Source: Treponema sp. (GTDB lineage Bacteria > Spirochaetota > Spirochaetia > Treponematales > Breznakiellaceae). From it: a DNA stretch of 47,340 nt. Below, piece after piece: positions 8,886 to 17,301 of this stretch. A program made the position numbers and the translations under genes. The stretch is from contig JAISMC010000174.1 of assembly GCA_031276965.1 (NCBI GenBank), positions 1 to 47,340 on the forward strand, in the 5' to 3' direction. The notes under the pieces were generated by a model. That model had not been told where the DNA came from. It searched no databases and saw only the letters and a program-made list of their open reading frames with translations. Each line of letters starts with the position of its first letter. Position 1 is the stretch's first letter.

Positions 8886-10000
8886 TGGCGTACCCCCCTG
8901 ATGATATCTCTTAAAAGCTGTTTCGGGACCGCATCCGCCCCAAGGGAAACCGCCCGTTCGGCGGCGGGAACAATAAAGGTAAGTTTTCCGCCCCTTCTTT
9001 TTTTATCGCCCCCCAGGGCGTTAAAAAAAGTTTCGGTGTAATCTGCCGTGGAATTGTGGTCCCCGCTCATCAGCGGATGGGGGGCGGCCGTTTCGCAGCC
9101 GTAATCCTCGACACAGCGGATTATTTTCCGGGCCCGTTCCGGGGGGGTAATCCCCAAGGCCAGCCCCAGTTCGCAGGAACGGACCAGGCCCCAGGCTACG
9201 GCCTCCCCGTGGGAAAGAACGCCCAATCCGGCGGCGGATTCCAGCGCGTGGGCGAAGGTGTGGCCCAAATTGAGGAGGGCCCGCCCGGAACCGGTTTCCC
9301 TGGGATCCGCCTCCACGATATGTCCTTTCACCTCAACCGATCGGGCGATGAGCTCCCCGGTCTGTTCCGGCTTCCGGCGAAAGGATTCCGCCGGCATGGC
9401 CTTGAGGAGGGTGAACATGGTTTCTCCCTCTTCAAGGACGGCGGTTTTGATCAACTCTCCCAGGCCGGACTTCCATTCCCGTCCGGGAAGGGAAGAAAGG
9501 GCCTCCAGGGGCATGTACACATGCTCCGCGGGATAGAAACTCCCCGCCAGGTTTTTGATGCCCAGGAGGTCAAACCCCGCTTTGCCCCCTACCGAGGCGT
9601 CTACCATCCCCAGAAGGGTGGTGGAAATCAGGCAGAGCCGGGCGCCCCGCATGTAAACCGAAGCGGCAAAGGCGGTTAAATCGCCGGTTACCCCGCCGCC
9701 CAGGCCGATAAAGAGGCCGTCCCGCCCCAAACCGGCCCCGCGGGCGGCGCTTATAATGGCCTCAACCGAGGACCAGGTCTTCGCGGTTTCCCCCGGGGGA
9801 AGCACGCAAAGAGCGGTATCTTCCGGAGCAGTCCGGCCCAGGACAGCTCCGGCAAAGGCCTCGGTATGGGTATCGCAGACCAAAAGGACCGCTCCCTCCT
9901 GGTTAAAGGCCTCTTTTATTGTATGCAGGAGGGGAAAACTATCCTGAATATGTACCCAGGTTGTCCGGTCTTCAAAATGAAAGCCGAATTCCCGGCTCAT
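8882..10000 (-). CDS. aroB: 3-dehydroquinate synthase
   Basis: 372 residues. Converts DAHP to 3-dehydroquinate in the shikimate pathway, using NAD+ and a divalent metal. Visible family motifs are GGGVTGDLTAF (residues 101-111, NAD binding), STTLLGMVDASVGGKAG (about 126-142), GLGELIKTAV with metal ligand E182, LNLGHTFAHALE and LSHGEAVAWG with the metal-binding histidines. It overlaps the preceding regulator by an ATGA junction (9997-10000) and the following barrel gene by TTGA. A housekeeping amino-acid gene sitting inside a surface-polysaccharide gene train is unusual, but nothing in it looks damaged. Confidence 0.95.
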   Translation of the reverse strand: MSREFGFHFEDRTTWVHIQDSFPLLHTIKEAFNQEGAVLLVCDTHTEAFAGAVLGRTAPEDTALCVLPPGETAKTWSSVEAIISAARGAGLGRDGLFIGLGGGVTGDLTAFAASVYMRGARLCLISTTLLGMVDASVGGKAGFDLLGIKNLAGSFYPAEHVYMPLEALSSLPGREWKSGLGELIKTAVLEEGETMFTLLKAMPAESFRRKPEQTGELIARSVEVKGHIVEADPRETGSGRALLNLGHTFAHALESAAGLGVLSHGEAVAWGLVRSCELGLALGITPPERARKIIRCVEDYGCETAAPHPLMSGDHNSTADYTETFFNALGGDKKRRGGKLTFIVPAAERAVSLGADAVPKQLLRDIIRGVRH

Positions 10001-10635
10001 CCCGTCTGATTCCCGTAGTTTAACCGTTGATGGAGCACTATTTGGGATAAATACAGAGTATTCTTACCGGATTCGGGACCGGGACAGGTAAAATTTTCGG
10101 AATAAACCATCAAAACGCCCTCAAACAAGGCGTCCCTGGCGGTTTTTTCATCAAAAAACTTTAGAAGACGCAATTCATAGAGACTACAGCCATGTTCTAC
10201 GATGAATTCAAGATCGCTTTTTCCGATTAAAAAAACGGCGCCAATATTTTCGCCGCTGGCCCGGTAGAGGACTTCTTCGATTTTGTCCTTGTAGAAGACC
10301 ACGTTCCGTATGGTCCGCTTAAAGTAACGGTAACTCCGGCGGATCACCTCGTTGATACCCTCGGGGGTAATGACATACTGAATGGTACGGCTGTTTAGTT
10401 TTTTGATCGAGATCCACCCTTTTTTTGCCAGTCTTTTCAGGATGGAGTTGGTCATTCCCAGAGAAATACCGGCAATATGGGCAAGATCCCGCTGCCTGAA
10501 AGGCTGTACCGGAGAATCGTAGATGTTTTCCAGAATGCGGTATTCGGAATCGGCTGTATTGAACATGATTTTAGGGCAAAAAAAGACTTCCGGAACATGG
10601 AACGATTCCGGCAGAGACCATAGCGATTGAGCCAT
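9997..10635 (-). CDS. Winged-helix (MarR-like) transcriptional regulator
   Basis: 212 residues. A winged helix-turn-helix lies at about residues 30-90: EYRILENIY, then RQRDLAHIAGISLGMTNSIL (helix-turn-helix), then KRLAKKGWISIKKLNSRTIQYVITPEG (the wing). The C-terminal 110 residues are of unknown fold (VFLIGKSDLEFIVEHGC...). ATG at 10635 is taken as the start; an internal ATG at 10566 (MFNTADSEYR) would remove 23 residues without harming the domain and is a fair alternative. A perfect palindrome about 50 bp upstream (10683-10697) could be its autoregulatory operator. It overlaps aroB by 4 bp, so the two are probably co-translated. Target genes are unknown. Confidence 0.75.
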   Translation of the reverse strand: MAQSLWSLPESFHVPEVFFCPKIMFNTADSEYRILENIYDSPVQPFRQRDLAHIAGISLGMTNSILKRLAKKGWISIKKLNSRTIQYVITPEGINEVIRRSYRYFKRTIRNVVFYKDKIEEVLYRASGENIGAVFLIGKSDLEFIVEHGCSLYELRLLKFFDEKTARDALFEGVLMVYSENFTCPGPESGKNTLYLSQIVLHQRLNYGNQTG

Positions 10636-10682
10636 CAGGTCAGCATAGGCAGCCGAAACACACTCTATGATCCCCTATGGTT

Positions 10683-10697
10683 GTTCAGTTACTGAAC
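10683..10697. promoter_or_regulatory. 15-bp perfect palindrome, candidate operator of the winged-helix regulator
   Basis: GTTCAGT-T-ACTGAAC forms a perfect 7+1+7 inverted repeat in the 86-bp gap between the FAD-subunit gene and the regulator gene, about 48 bp before the regulator's ATG. Imperfect outer arms (CCTAT at 10674-10678 and ATAGG at 10704-10708) extend the dyad. There is no T-tract, so a terminator is unlikely. Dyads of this size upstream of MarR-like genes are commonly self-binding sites; the assignment is an inference. Confidence 0.5.
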
Positions 10698-10721
10698 TAT
10701 ACTATAGGAGGCGGAAGAAAT

Positions 10722-11561
10722 TCAATCGGTAAGGCCAAGAATTCCTGCTTCTATAAAATTGAGTAATTTTGCCTGAAGTATGGTTGAAGGGATCTCCACC
10801 GCAGAAAGGTAGGTTTTCCAGAGCTCCACAAACTGTTTAGCTTCCCTCCGGTCCAGGGGAAGCTGTTTTCCCGCGAGAAAGGTTTCGCTGTTTTTGTCCC
10901 GGAGGACGATTTGACCGGCAAAGACCACCCGGATCTCGGTAAGGATGTTTTTCTGAATTTGGGCGATAAAGACCGCCGCCCCTTCTCCAGGCTCTCCCGG
11001 CCGGGAGGGCTGCATTTTACGGCAGAGCGAGTAGTCCCACTGCTCCAGGGGGATGCGGATGCGGGTTAACAACTCCTGACGGTTAAAGGCCGGGGGACCC
11101 GGAAGGGAGGAGAAACGGGATGCGGAGATCCACCGGACCTGGGCGGCGGAACGCAGCTCGTACCGGGCGTCCAGAGCTATCATGGGGGCGGCGGCATCCA
11201 TCTTCCGGCGGGAGCTGCAGAGGTTTCCCCCGATGGTGGCGATATTGCGGAGGAAGGGGCCGGCGATGCCCCGGAGGGTCATGGAGAGGACCTCGGGTAC
11301 TGTTTTCCCCAACTGGATAATCTCGTTTAGTTTTACCATGGCTCCGACTTCAAGATAACGCTCTGTCCGGGTGATACGCTGTAATTCATCCATCTGGTTG
11401 AGGGAAAGTATGTTCCGGGGAAGGACCAGGAGGCGTCCGTCCTGGCTTCTGACCAGTTCGGTTCCTCCGGCGAAGAGAACCGCATCGGGAAAGCGGGTCC
11501 AAACGGCGAATAATTCGGAAAAGCCCGATGGAAAGAAGACCTGGCTATGGGGAGCGTCCAT
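10722..11561 (-). CDS. FAD-binding subunit of a molybdenum hydroxylase (xanthine dehydrogenase family)
   Basis: 279 residues, the usual length of a stand-alone medium subunit. FAD-binding motifs of the family are visible: FAGGTELV (about residues 30-37) and the TIGGNLCSS segment preceded by GPFLRNIA (about 133-149). The protein carries electrons between the iron-sulfur subunit and NAD+ or another acceptor. Its start overlaps the end of the [2Fe-2S] subunit gene by 17 bp, so the complex is translated as a coupled unit in the order Mo subunit, FeS subunit, FAD subunit. The substrate is unknown; purines are the typical guess. Confidence 0.88.
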   Translation of the reverse strand: MDAPHSQVFFPSGFSELFAVWTRFPDAVLFAGGTELVRSQDGRLLVLPRNILSLNQMDELQRITRTERYLEVGAMVKLNEIIQLGKTVPEVLSMTLRGIAGPFLRNIATIGGNLCSSRRKMDAAAPMIALDARYELRSAAQVRWISASRFSSLPGPPAFNRQELLTRIRIPLEQWDYSLCRKMQPSRPGEPGEGAAVFIAQIQKNILTEIRVVFAGQIVLRDKNSETFLAGKQLPLDRREAKQFVELWKTYLSAVEIPSTILQAKLLNFIEAGILGLTD

Positions 11562-12030
11562 ACAATCTCCGTTGGCGGATATCCGCGGCGGCCAACACTC
11601 CGCCCACCAGGCTGTCCGGGTCCGTACAGCGGCAGTTTATACCCTCAAAACCGGCGAGGATCTCCTCCCGGGAAGGCCGGACCGCCTTTGCCAGCAGGGT
11701 CTCGGCGGCGAAAATCTTTCCCGTATCGCAGAATCCGCAGTTTTCCACCCCCGCCTGGGAAAAACCTGCGGCGATATCCCGGTATTCTTCGGTTTGGGCA
11801 AAGCCCTCTATAGTTATTATCTCGCTTCCCCTGATACTGAAGGCGGGGATGATACAGGAGGGGACTACTTCACCATTGAGAATCACCGAACAGGCTCCGC
11901 ACTTTCCCCCCAGACAGCCAAGTTTAGCGCCGGGCAGCTTGAAGTTATTCCGCAGTAGGTCCAGCAGCCGGCGGTCCGCTTCGGTCTTAACTACTACGTC
12001 CTCGCCGTTCAGGATAAACCCTATGGTCAT
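11545..12030 (-). CDS. [2Fe-2S] subunit of a molybdenum hydroxylase
   Basis: 161 residues with both iron-sulfur clusters of the family. The plant-ferredoxin-like cluster uses C39, C44, C47 and C59 (CLGGKCGACSV ... C). The C-terminal helical domain cluster uses C98 and C101 (CGFCDTG) with C133 and C135 (INCRC). The usual CGFCTPG is CGFCDTG here, a mild deviation. The gene overlaps the Mo-subunit gene by 4 bp (12027-12030) and the FAD-subunit gene by 17 bp. It relays electrons from the molybdopterin site to FAD. Confidence 0.9.
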   Translation of the reverse strand: MTIGFILNGEDVVVKTEADRRLLDLLRNNFKLPGAKLGCLGGKCGACSVILNGEVVPSCIIPAFSIRGSEIITIEGFAQTEEYRDIAAGFSQAGVENCGFCDTGKIFAAETLLAKAVRPSREEILAGFEGINCRCTDPDSLVGGVLAAADIRQRRLYGRSP

Positions 12031-14273
12031 GCTTCATGCTCCTTTTCTTCGAGCTTCTTTTTTGCGTCCCATACATCCTTGGCGGTGAGGGGTATCTTTT
12101 CAAAGGGATAGTCCATGGCCTGGGAAACCGCCTGCACATAGGCGGCGGGGATACAGTTGAAGGGGAGTTCCCCGATACCCTTAGGGTTTACCGTGTCGTT
12201 CCAGATGAAATCAATATGGATTGGGGGTATTTCCCGGAGTGAAAGGATGCTGTAATTATGAAAGTACGCATCGGGGATGCGGCCCTCTTCGTAGACAAGC
12301 TCTTCCCGGGAGGCCCAGCTCAGGGCGTGGATGGCCCCCAGTTTGAGGGAGCGCCGGGCCCTGCTTTCCGAGAGGATGCGTCCGCCGTCGATCCCCAGCC
12401 AAACCCCTTTGATTCGGGGACTGTACTCCACGGGATCGATCTCCACCTCCGCCACCGCCGCGCCCCAGCTTAAATGGGTCAGGACATTCTGATCGACGGG
12501 CCGCTCTCCCCAGCCTGCGGCCCTGGCGGGATGGTAGGACCGGCGTACTGTGATGGGCAGGGGATCCCGAAAACGCTGCTTCCGTATAACCCCGCAGGCC
12601 CGCTCCACCAGGTGGGTGATCACCGTTACGTTCCGGGAGAGACAGGCGGGTCCCGAATCGGGGACCCCCTCCGTATTGTCCGAAACTACCCGGACGGCTC
12701 CGGCTTCCAGGGTGAGGATCTCCGCGGCAATGCTCTGCCAGAGGAGTATATGCTCTTGATCCGAGGAAACCATACTGGTCCGGATCTCCAGGAAGCCCTC
12801 CTTGTCCAGGGTCAGTTCCACCGAATAGGTTCCCCGGTCCCGGCCGGCATAGAGGAAGCCGCTTCCCTGATAGGCCACGGCTATGCCTATGCCCCGGAGG
12901 GGTTCGCCCTTTTCTTCATCCCGCCGTTTCCGGCGGTGAACCCGCAGAAGTTCAAAGGAGGCCCATTTCCGGCGGTAGTCGCTCATGGCCGTGGTGGTGT
13001 CAAGCAGTTCCTCCATGAGGATATGATCTCTGTGGCGTATGCCCATGGAAAGGGCGGGGTTTTTGGAGAAAAACTGTTTTCTCCACTCCGCGGGATCTAT
13101 CCGCAGGGCGTCGGCGATGCGGGAGGCCTGCCGTTCGGAGGCGAAAAAACCCTGGGCCATGCCGAATCCGGAAAAGGAACCCGCGGGAGGAACATTGGTT
13201 CTGATGGCGGCGCCTTGAATAATGGCGGTCTCCCAATTGTAGGGGCCCAGGGCGGCAAGGCAGGTCCGGTCCAGGATCTCTTCGGTAAAGACCTCCTGGG
13301 CTCCCATGTCGGTGATGAGGCTGATCTCCGTCCCCAGAAGCCGGCCCCCTTCGCCCAGGGCGCTGCGGAACCGCAGTTCCACTCCGTTCCGCTTGGGGGC
13401 ATAGCGGAAGTTTTCCAGCCGGGTGGGGATGATCCGTACCGTTTTTTTCAGGAGGAAGGCTCCCAGGGCGGCGTGGCAGGCGATGAGGGAGGGATACCAG
13501 ATCTTACCGTCCAGGTGTACGCCGATAAGGGAAGGTTCTACCGCCACCATGCCGGGATCGATATTGAGCATCGAAACGATAGAACGTTTTACATGAAAGG
13601 GCCATTGGGTGGCGGTATGGATGAGCAGTTTCTCCCGCAGCCGCTTTTTTTTACGGGCCGCCTTTTCTTTACCGGAAGCTTTCTCTTCCCGCGGGTCTCC
13701 GGCGAAATCTTCAGCGGTTTCGGTAAAGATTGCCACCGCTCCGCCGGGATCGGAGCACCAGTGGTCCTGGATACTGGTCCGGTAATTTCCCCCTAAGATC
13801 CGGACCGCTTCGGAAAAAGCCTCTTCCGCATCTCCGATGTGTATATCCCGCCGGGCCAGTACCGCCCCGGGGGGAAAGGAACTCCGGGAAAAAGAGGGAC
13901 TCTCCTCATCTACCACCACCCGGCACTGGCCGGCGTATTCCTCAAGCCGTACCTCGTCGGATCCCGCCAACAGGGCCACAGGTTCCCCAATATAAGAAAC
14001 CGATTCGGCGGCCAGAACAGGAACAGGCAGATCGTCAAGCTGGTTTTTTCCGGGTATATCCGGCGCCTTGATCAAAGTATAGTTTCCGGGGAGCCGGGGA
14101 CATTCCAGGGCTTTGATTTTTCCCCTGGCCGCCGGAGAGCGGATCACCACCGCATAGAGTGAATGTCCGGGGGCAATGTTTTCCGCAAACAGGGGTGTAT
14201 CCTTCACGTTGTCCTTTACCGCCGGTTCAATGGAACCTGTTCGGGAACCCGGTTGATTCGCAGGCGGGTCCAT
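12027..14273 (-). CDS. Molybdopterin-binding catalytic subunit of a xanthine dehydrogenase-family hydroxylase
   Basis: 748 residues, matching free-standing large subunits. The N-terminal a/b hammerhead domain is recognisable (FAENIAPGHSLYAVVIRSPAARGKI, about residues 29-55; SYIGEPVALLAG about 93-104). The C-terminus holds NPKGIGELPF, where the glutamate is the family's catalytic base (GxGE-P/L motif). Between them is a Gly-rich segment with PPAGSFSGFGMAQGFFASE. A basic insertion (RKKKRLREK, about 206-214) follows an acidic stretch. It hydroxylates a heterocycle or aldehyde; the substrate cannot be named. No XdhC-like chaperone or molybdopterin-cytidine transferase gene is visible nearby. The gene is 24 bp downstream of the DegT aminotransferase gene. 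Confidence 0.88.
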   Translation of the reverse strand: MDPPANQPGSRTGSIEPAVKDNVKDTPLFAENIAPGHSLYAVVIRSPAARGKIKALECPRLPGNYTLIKAPDIPGKNQLDDLPVPVLAAESVSYIGEPVALLAGSDEVRLEEYAGQCRVVVDEESPSFSRSSFPPGAVLARRDIHIGDAEEAFSEAVRILGGNYRTSIQDHWCSDPGGAVAIFTETAEDFAGDPREEKASGKEKAARKKKRLREKLLIHTATQWPFHVKRSIVSMLNIDPGMVAVEPSLIGVHLDGKIWYPSLIACHAALGAFLLKKTVRIIPTRLENFRYAPKRNGVELRFRSALGEGGRLLGTEISLITDMGAQEVFTEEILDRTCLAALGPYNWETAIIQGAAIRTNVPPAGSFSGFGMAQGFFASERQASRIADALRIDPAEWRKQFFSKNPALSMGIRHRDHILMEELLDTTTAMSDYRRKWASFELLRVHRRKRRDEEKGEPLRGIGIAVAYQGSGFLYAGRDRGTYSVELTLDKEGFLEIRTSMVSSDQEHILLWQSIAAEILTLEAGAVRVVSDNTEGVPDSGPACLSRNVTVITHLVERACGVIRKQRFRDPLPITVRRSYHPARAAGWGERPVDQNVLTHLSWGAAVAEVEIDPVEYSPRIKGVWLGIDGGRILSESRARRSLKLGAIHALSWASREELVYEEGRIPDAYFHNYSILSLREIPPIHIDFIWNDTVNPKGIGELPFNCIPAAYVQAVSQAMDYPFEKIPLTAKDVWDAKKKLEEKEHEA

Positions 14274-14297
14274 TCCCCGCCCTTGGCCTGCGGGGAA

Positions 14298-15620
14298 TTA
14301 CCCCGCCGCAGCGTTTTTTACTGCGCCGATAACCCGCCGTACCTGTTCTTCCCCCATCCCCGGCCAGATGGGGAGGGAGACTTCCCGTTCAAAATTCCTG
14401 CAGGATTCAGGGAAATCATCCTTTTCCAGTTTATACCATTTTTGATAATAAGGCATGATGTGGAGGGGAATAAAGTGCACCGAAACGCCGATCCCCGCTT
14501 CCTGCAATTTTTTGATGAAGCCGTCCCGGGAAAGAGACAGGGCGGCGGGATTAAGCCGCAGGGGGTAGAGATGTCTCGCATCCCCCGCGCCCGTGGGGGG
14601 AAGAAGAAAACGCTCGTCCTCCGCAAAGGCTTCGTCGTAGCGGCGGGCTATGCTCCGTCTCATCCTCAGAAATTCCGCCGCCCGCCGGAGCTGGACCCGG
14701 CCTATGGCAGCCAGCATATCGGGCATATTGTACTTGAATCCCGGCGCCGTTACTTCGTAGTACCAGGAGGCCTTTTTACCGGTATAGCGGTTCCATATAG
14801 TCCGGTCTATGCCGTGGGACCGCATCACCTCCATGCGTCTTGCCAGGTTTTGATCCCGGCAGACCGCCATACCTCCCTCCCCGGTAGTGATGGTTTTGGT
14901 CGCATAGAAGGAAAACACCCCGGTGTCCCCCAAAGTACCGGCGAATTCCCATGCTGCGGAATCGTCCGTTCCGGGAATAAGGGAGGGGAAAGAGTGAGCC
15001 GCATCTTCGACGACCCCGGCGCCGTATTTCCGGCAGACGGCCAGAATTGCTTTCATATTGCAGGGGAGGCCGCCGTAGTGGACCGGTATTACCGCTCCGG
15101 GACGGCCCCGGGGACCGAAACCCTGTCCGGAAGTTCCCCTGCGGGGCGGATAGGCGGGAAGGCCCCGGTTAAGCCGGTCCAGCGTTCTTTCCAGGGCCCG
15201 GGGATCCATGTGGAAACTATCCGGGGCGGTATCGACGAAGACCGCCTCCGCCCCCAGATAACGGACCACTTCGGCGGTGGCGGTGAAAGTATAGGAGGGA
15301 ACCGCCACCGCGTCTCCGGGGCCGATGCCCAGGGCCTCCAGGGCCAGGTGGAGGCCGGAGGTTGCGGAATTTACCGCCAGGCAAATAAGCGGCGAAGACT
15401 GCGGAAAATGTAGCGCCGGGCCGCCGGAGGGCCGCGCCGGATCGGGCCCGGCGCTTTTTAGAAAATCCTGGGGATTTTCCAGAAAGGCGGCGAATTCCTT
15501 TTCAAAGGCCAGAGTTTCGGGGCCGGTGGTGATCCAGCCGGATCGGAGCGCCCGGATCGCCGCCTCTTCTTCTTCCCTGCCGAAACAGGGAAAGGCAAAG
15601 GGAATATTATCCGTGGACAT
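14298..15620 (-). CDS. DegT/DnrJ/EryC1/StrS family PLP-dependent sugar aminotransferase
   Basis: 440 residues. The N-terminus (FPCFGREEEEAAIRALRSGWITTGPETLAFE) is the standard opening of the family. PLP contacts are visible: AVNSATSGLHLAL (about 82-94), VVEDAAHSFPS (about 203-213) and the Schiff-base lysine K242 in SFYATKTITTGEGG. It would transaminate a keto-sugar nucleotide, the natural product of the CapD-like dehydratase directly upstream, with which it overlaps by 14 bp. Two Pro/Gly-rich insertions (about residues 50-75 and 152-175) make it longer than most relatives. Confidence 0.9.
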   Translation of the reverse strand: MSTDNIPFAFPCFGREEEEAAIRALRSGWITTGPETLAFEKEFAAFLENPQDFLKSAGPDPARPSGGPALHFPQSSPLICLAVNSATSGLHLALEALGIGPGDAVAVPSYTFTATAEVVRYLGAEAVFVDTAPDSFHMDPRALERTLDRLNRGLPAYPPRRGTSGQGFGPRGRPGAVIPVHYGGLPCNMKAILAVCRKYGAGVVEDAAHSFPSLIPGTDDSAAWEFAGTLGDTGVFSFYATKTITTGEGGMAVCRDQNLARRMEVMRSHGIDRTIWNRYTGKKASWYYEVTAPGFKYNMPDMLAAIGRVQLRRAAEFLRMRRSIARRYDEAFAEDERFLLPPTGAGDARHLYPLRLNPAALSLSRDGFIKKLQEAGIGVSVHFIPLHIMPYYQKWYKLEKDDFPESCRNFEREVSLPIWPGMGEEQVRRVIGAVKNAAAG

Positions 15621-17094
15621 GCTGGGGAATGCCGAGGTTTGGGATAGCTTCCTGCAGTACCCTTCGGAGCAGGCCGTTGTTCCGGTACATGCCGGGCTTT
15701 TCAGAATCGAAGCGGCAGATGGGCCGCAGCTTATGCATCAAGCCGGGAAGATCCAGAACGGGGGGCCTCTGCCGTTCGATCCGCTGTATACGCTTAAATT
15801 CGGTGTTCACCGGCCTTTCGTCTTTCCCCCAGAGCCGTTCGTCCATCCTTTCTCCGGGACGGGTCCCGATGTATTCGATGGCGATATCCTCTTCGGGCTC
15901 GAATCCGTAGAAACGGATCATCTGTTCCGCCATGTCCCGAATGCGTACCGGCTCCCCCATGTCCAGGAGATAGAGGTTGCCGTTTTCACCGACCCCGCCG
16001 GCCTTGAGCACCAGGGAACAGGCTTCGGGGATGGTCATAAACCATCGCTTCATATCGGGGTGGGTTATGGTTACGGGGCCTCCCTTTTCAATCTGTTTTT
16101 GGAAGAGGGGCATGATCGAACCCCGGGAGCCCAGGACATTGCCGAAGCGGACCACCATAAAGTGGGATTCGCCGTTTTCCGCGGAGGCCGAAGCTTCCAG
16201 TACCAGCCGTTCGCAGAGGTACTTGGAAACCCCGTAAACCGAGACGGGGTCCACCGCTTTATCGGTGGTAATGAGGACGAAGCGCTTAACCCCGTGTTTC
16301 CGGGAGGAGCGGACCAGGTTATCCGTACCGAAGAAATTATTTTCGATGGCCGCCACGGGGTTTTCTTCCATCATGGGGACGTGTTTATAAGCGGCGGCGT
16401 GGAAAATGACATCGGCCTTAAGGCGGCCGATGATGTAGTCCATATAGTCCCCGTCCTTCAGATCCCCGATGATGGGGATGAGGGTAGCTTTTTCACCCAC
16501 CCCCTCTTCCTGGAGGAGCCGGAGTTCCCGGTCAATCTGGTAGATTGCATTCTCGCCGTGGCCGAAAAGGTAGAGCCGGGAGGCCCCCCCGGAGAGGAGC
16601 TGCCTGCACAGTTCCGAACCTATGGAACCGCCGGCGCCGGTTACCAGGACCCGCTTGCCCCGCAGATAGGAGAGGCTCTGTTTTAGATTTACCGCCACCG
16701 GAGTCCTGCCCAAAAGGTCCTGGGGATCGATGGAACGGGTCTGGATCAGGTGGGCGTCCCCCTCGATAATCTGGGAGATCCCCGGCAGGATGCGGATTCG
16801 TTCAAAGCCCGCCCTTTTCAGTATGCCGTACAATTCTTTAAGATACTCCCGGCTGGCGCTGGGGATGGCGATGACAGCCTCGTCCGCGGGGTTCATTCTG
16901 AGGAGCCGGGCTACGTCCCGGATGGGACCCAATACGGGGATGCCATCGATTTTACGGCCTATCTTTGCCGGGTCGTCGTCCAGAAAGGCTACGACTTCGC
17001 CGAAAACGGCCTTGGCCCTAATCTCGTTCGCCAGCGTTTGGCCGGCAAACCCCGCCCCGATAATGTATAAACGTCCCGGTTTGAAGGTAGTCAT
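15607..17094 (-). CDS. CapD/WbpM-like nucleotide-sugar 4,6-dehydratase, soluble form
   Basis: 495 residues with two Rossmann modules. Residues 8-20 (LYIIGAGFAGQTL) open a CoA-binding-like N-terminal module, and about residues 149-163 (VLVTGAGGSIGSELC) open the SDR-type dehydratase. TTDKAVDPVSVYGVSKYL supplies the Tyr and Lys of the active site. It lacks the four N-terminal membrane helices of WbpM/PglF-type proteins, so it is expected to be cytoplasmic. Paired with the DegT aminotransferase it would make an amino-deoxy sugar nucleotide (for example a bacillosamine or FucNAc4N-type precursor). It is the first enzyme gene after the hairpin leader that follows the NusG paralog. Confidence 0.88.
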   Translation of the reverse strand: MTTFKPGRLYIIGAGFAGQTLANEIRAKAVFGEVVAFLDDDPAKIGRKIDGIPVLGPIRDVARLLRMNPADEAVIAIPSASREYLKELYGILKRAGFERIRILPGISQIIEGDAHLIQTRSIDPQDLLGRTPVAVNLKQSLSYLRGKRVLVTGAGGSIGSELCRQLLSGGASRLYLFGHGENAIYQIDRELRLLQEEGVGEKATLIPIIGDLKDGDYMDYIIGRLKADVIFHAAAYKHVPMMEENPVAAIENNFFGTDNLVRSSRKHGVKRFVLITTDKAVDPVSVYGVSKYLCERLVLEASASAENGESHFMVVRFGNVLGSRGSIMPLFQKQIEKGGPVTITHPDMKRWFMTIPEACSLVLKAGGVGENGNLYLLDMGEPVRIRDMAEQMIRFYGFEPEEDIAIEYIGTRPGERMDERLWGKDERPVNTEFKRIQRIERQRPPVLDLPGLMHKLRPICRFDSEKPGMYRNNGLLRRVLQEAIPNLGIPQHVHG

Positions 17095-17136
17095 TTTTTT
17101 CGATAAGGCCCCCGACAGCCTGCTGCGCCTGGTTAC

Positions 17137-17288
17137 TTTTTTGCATGTCCCTGCAAAAAATCCCGATTTTCGGAGCTTTTCCCAAAACCCGGTTAGTTTC
17201 GGGAAAAGCTTCCGAAAAAACGGTCAAAAGCCCGTTTTTTCATATAAATCTAAGGCAGCTTTCCCAAAAACTGAAGTTTTGGGAAAGC
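17137..17288 (-). promoter_or_regulatory. Four-hairpin leader between the NusG paralog and the polysaccharide genes
   Basis: The 207-bp gap 17095-17301 contains four inverted repeats. In transcription order they are: H1, 17288-17258 (GCTTTCCCAAAA-type arms, one bulge); H2, 17240-17215 (AAAAAACGG / CCGTTTTTT), which on the minus strand is a short GC core followed by six T, i.e. intrinsic-terminator-like; H3, 17214-17171 (GGGAAAAGC / GCTTTTCCC arms, one bulge); and H4, 17160-17137 (TTTTTTGCA / TGCAAAAAA). The arms of H1 and H3 are nearly interchangeable, so H1's 5' arm can pair with H3's 3' arm around H2, as in an attenuator. A NusG/RfaH/LoaP-type protein encoded immediately upstream is the obvious candidate regulator. 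Confidence 0.6.
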
Positions 17289-17301
17289 CTCTATGGGCCG
17301 C

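Noticed and set aside
12474-13796. 440-codon plus-strand ORF
   Set aside because: Antisense to the molybdenum hydroxylase large subunit, which shows family motifs throughout; the Pro/Gly-rich translation is typical of a shadow.
14163-16686. Two long plus-strand ORFs (416 and 453 codons)
   Set aside because: Antisense shadows of the DegT aminotransferase and the CapD-like dehydratase.
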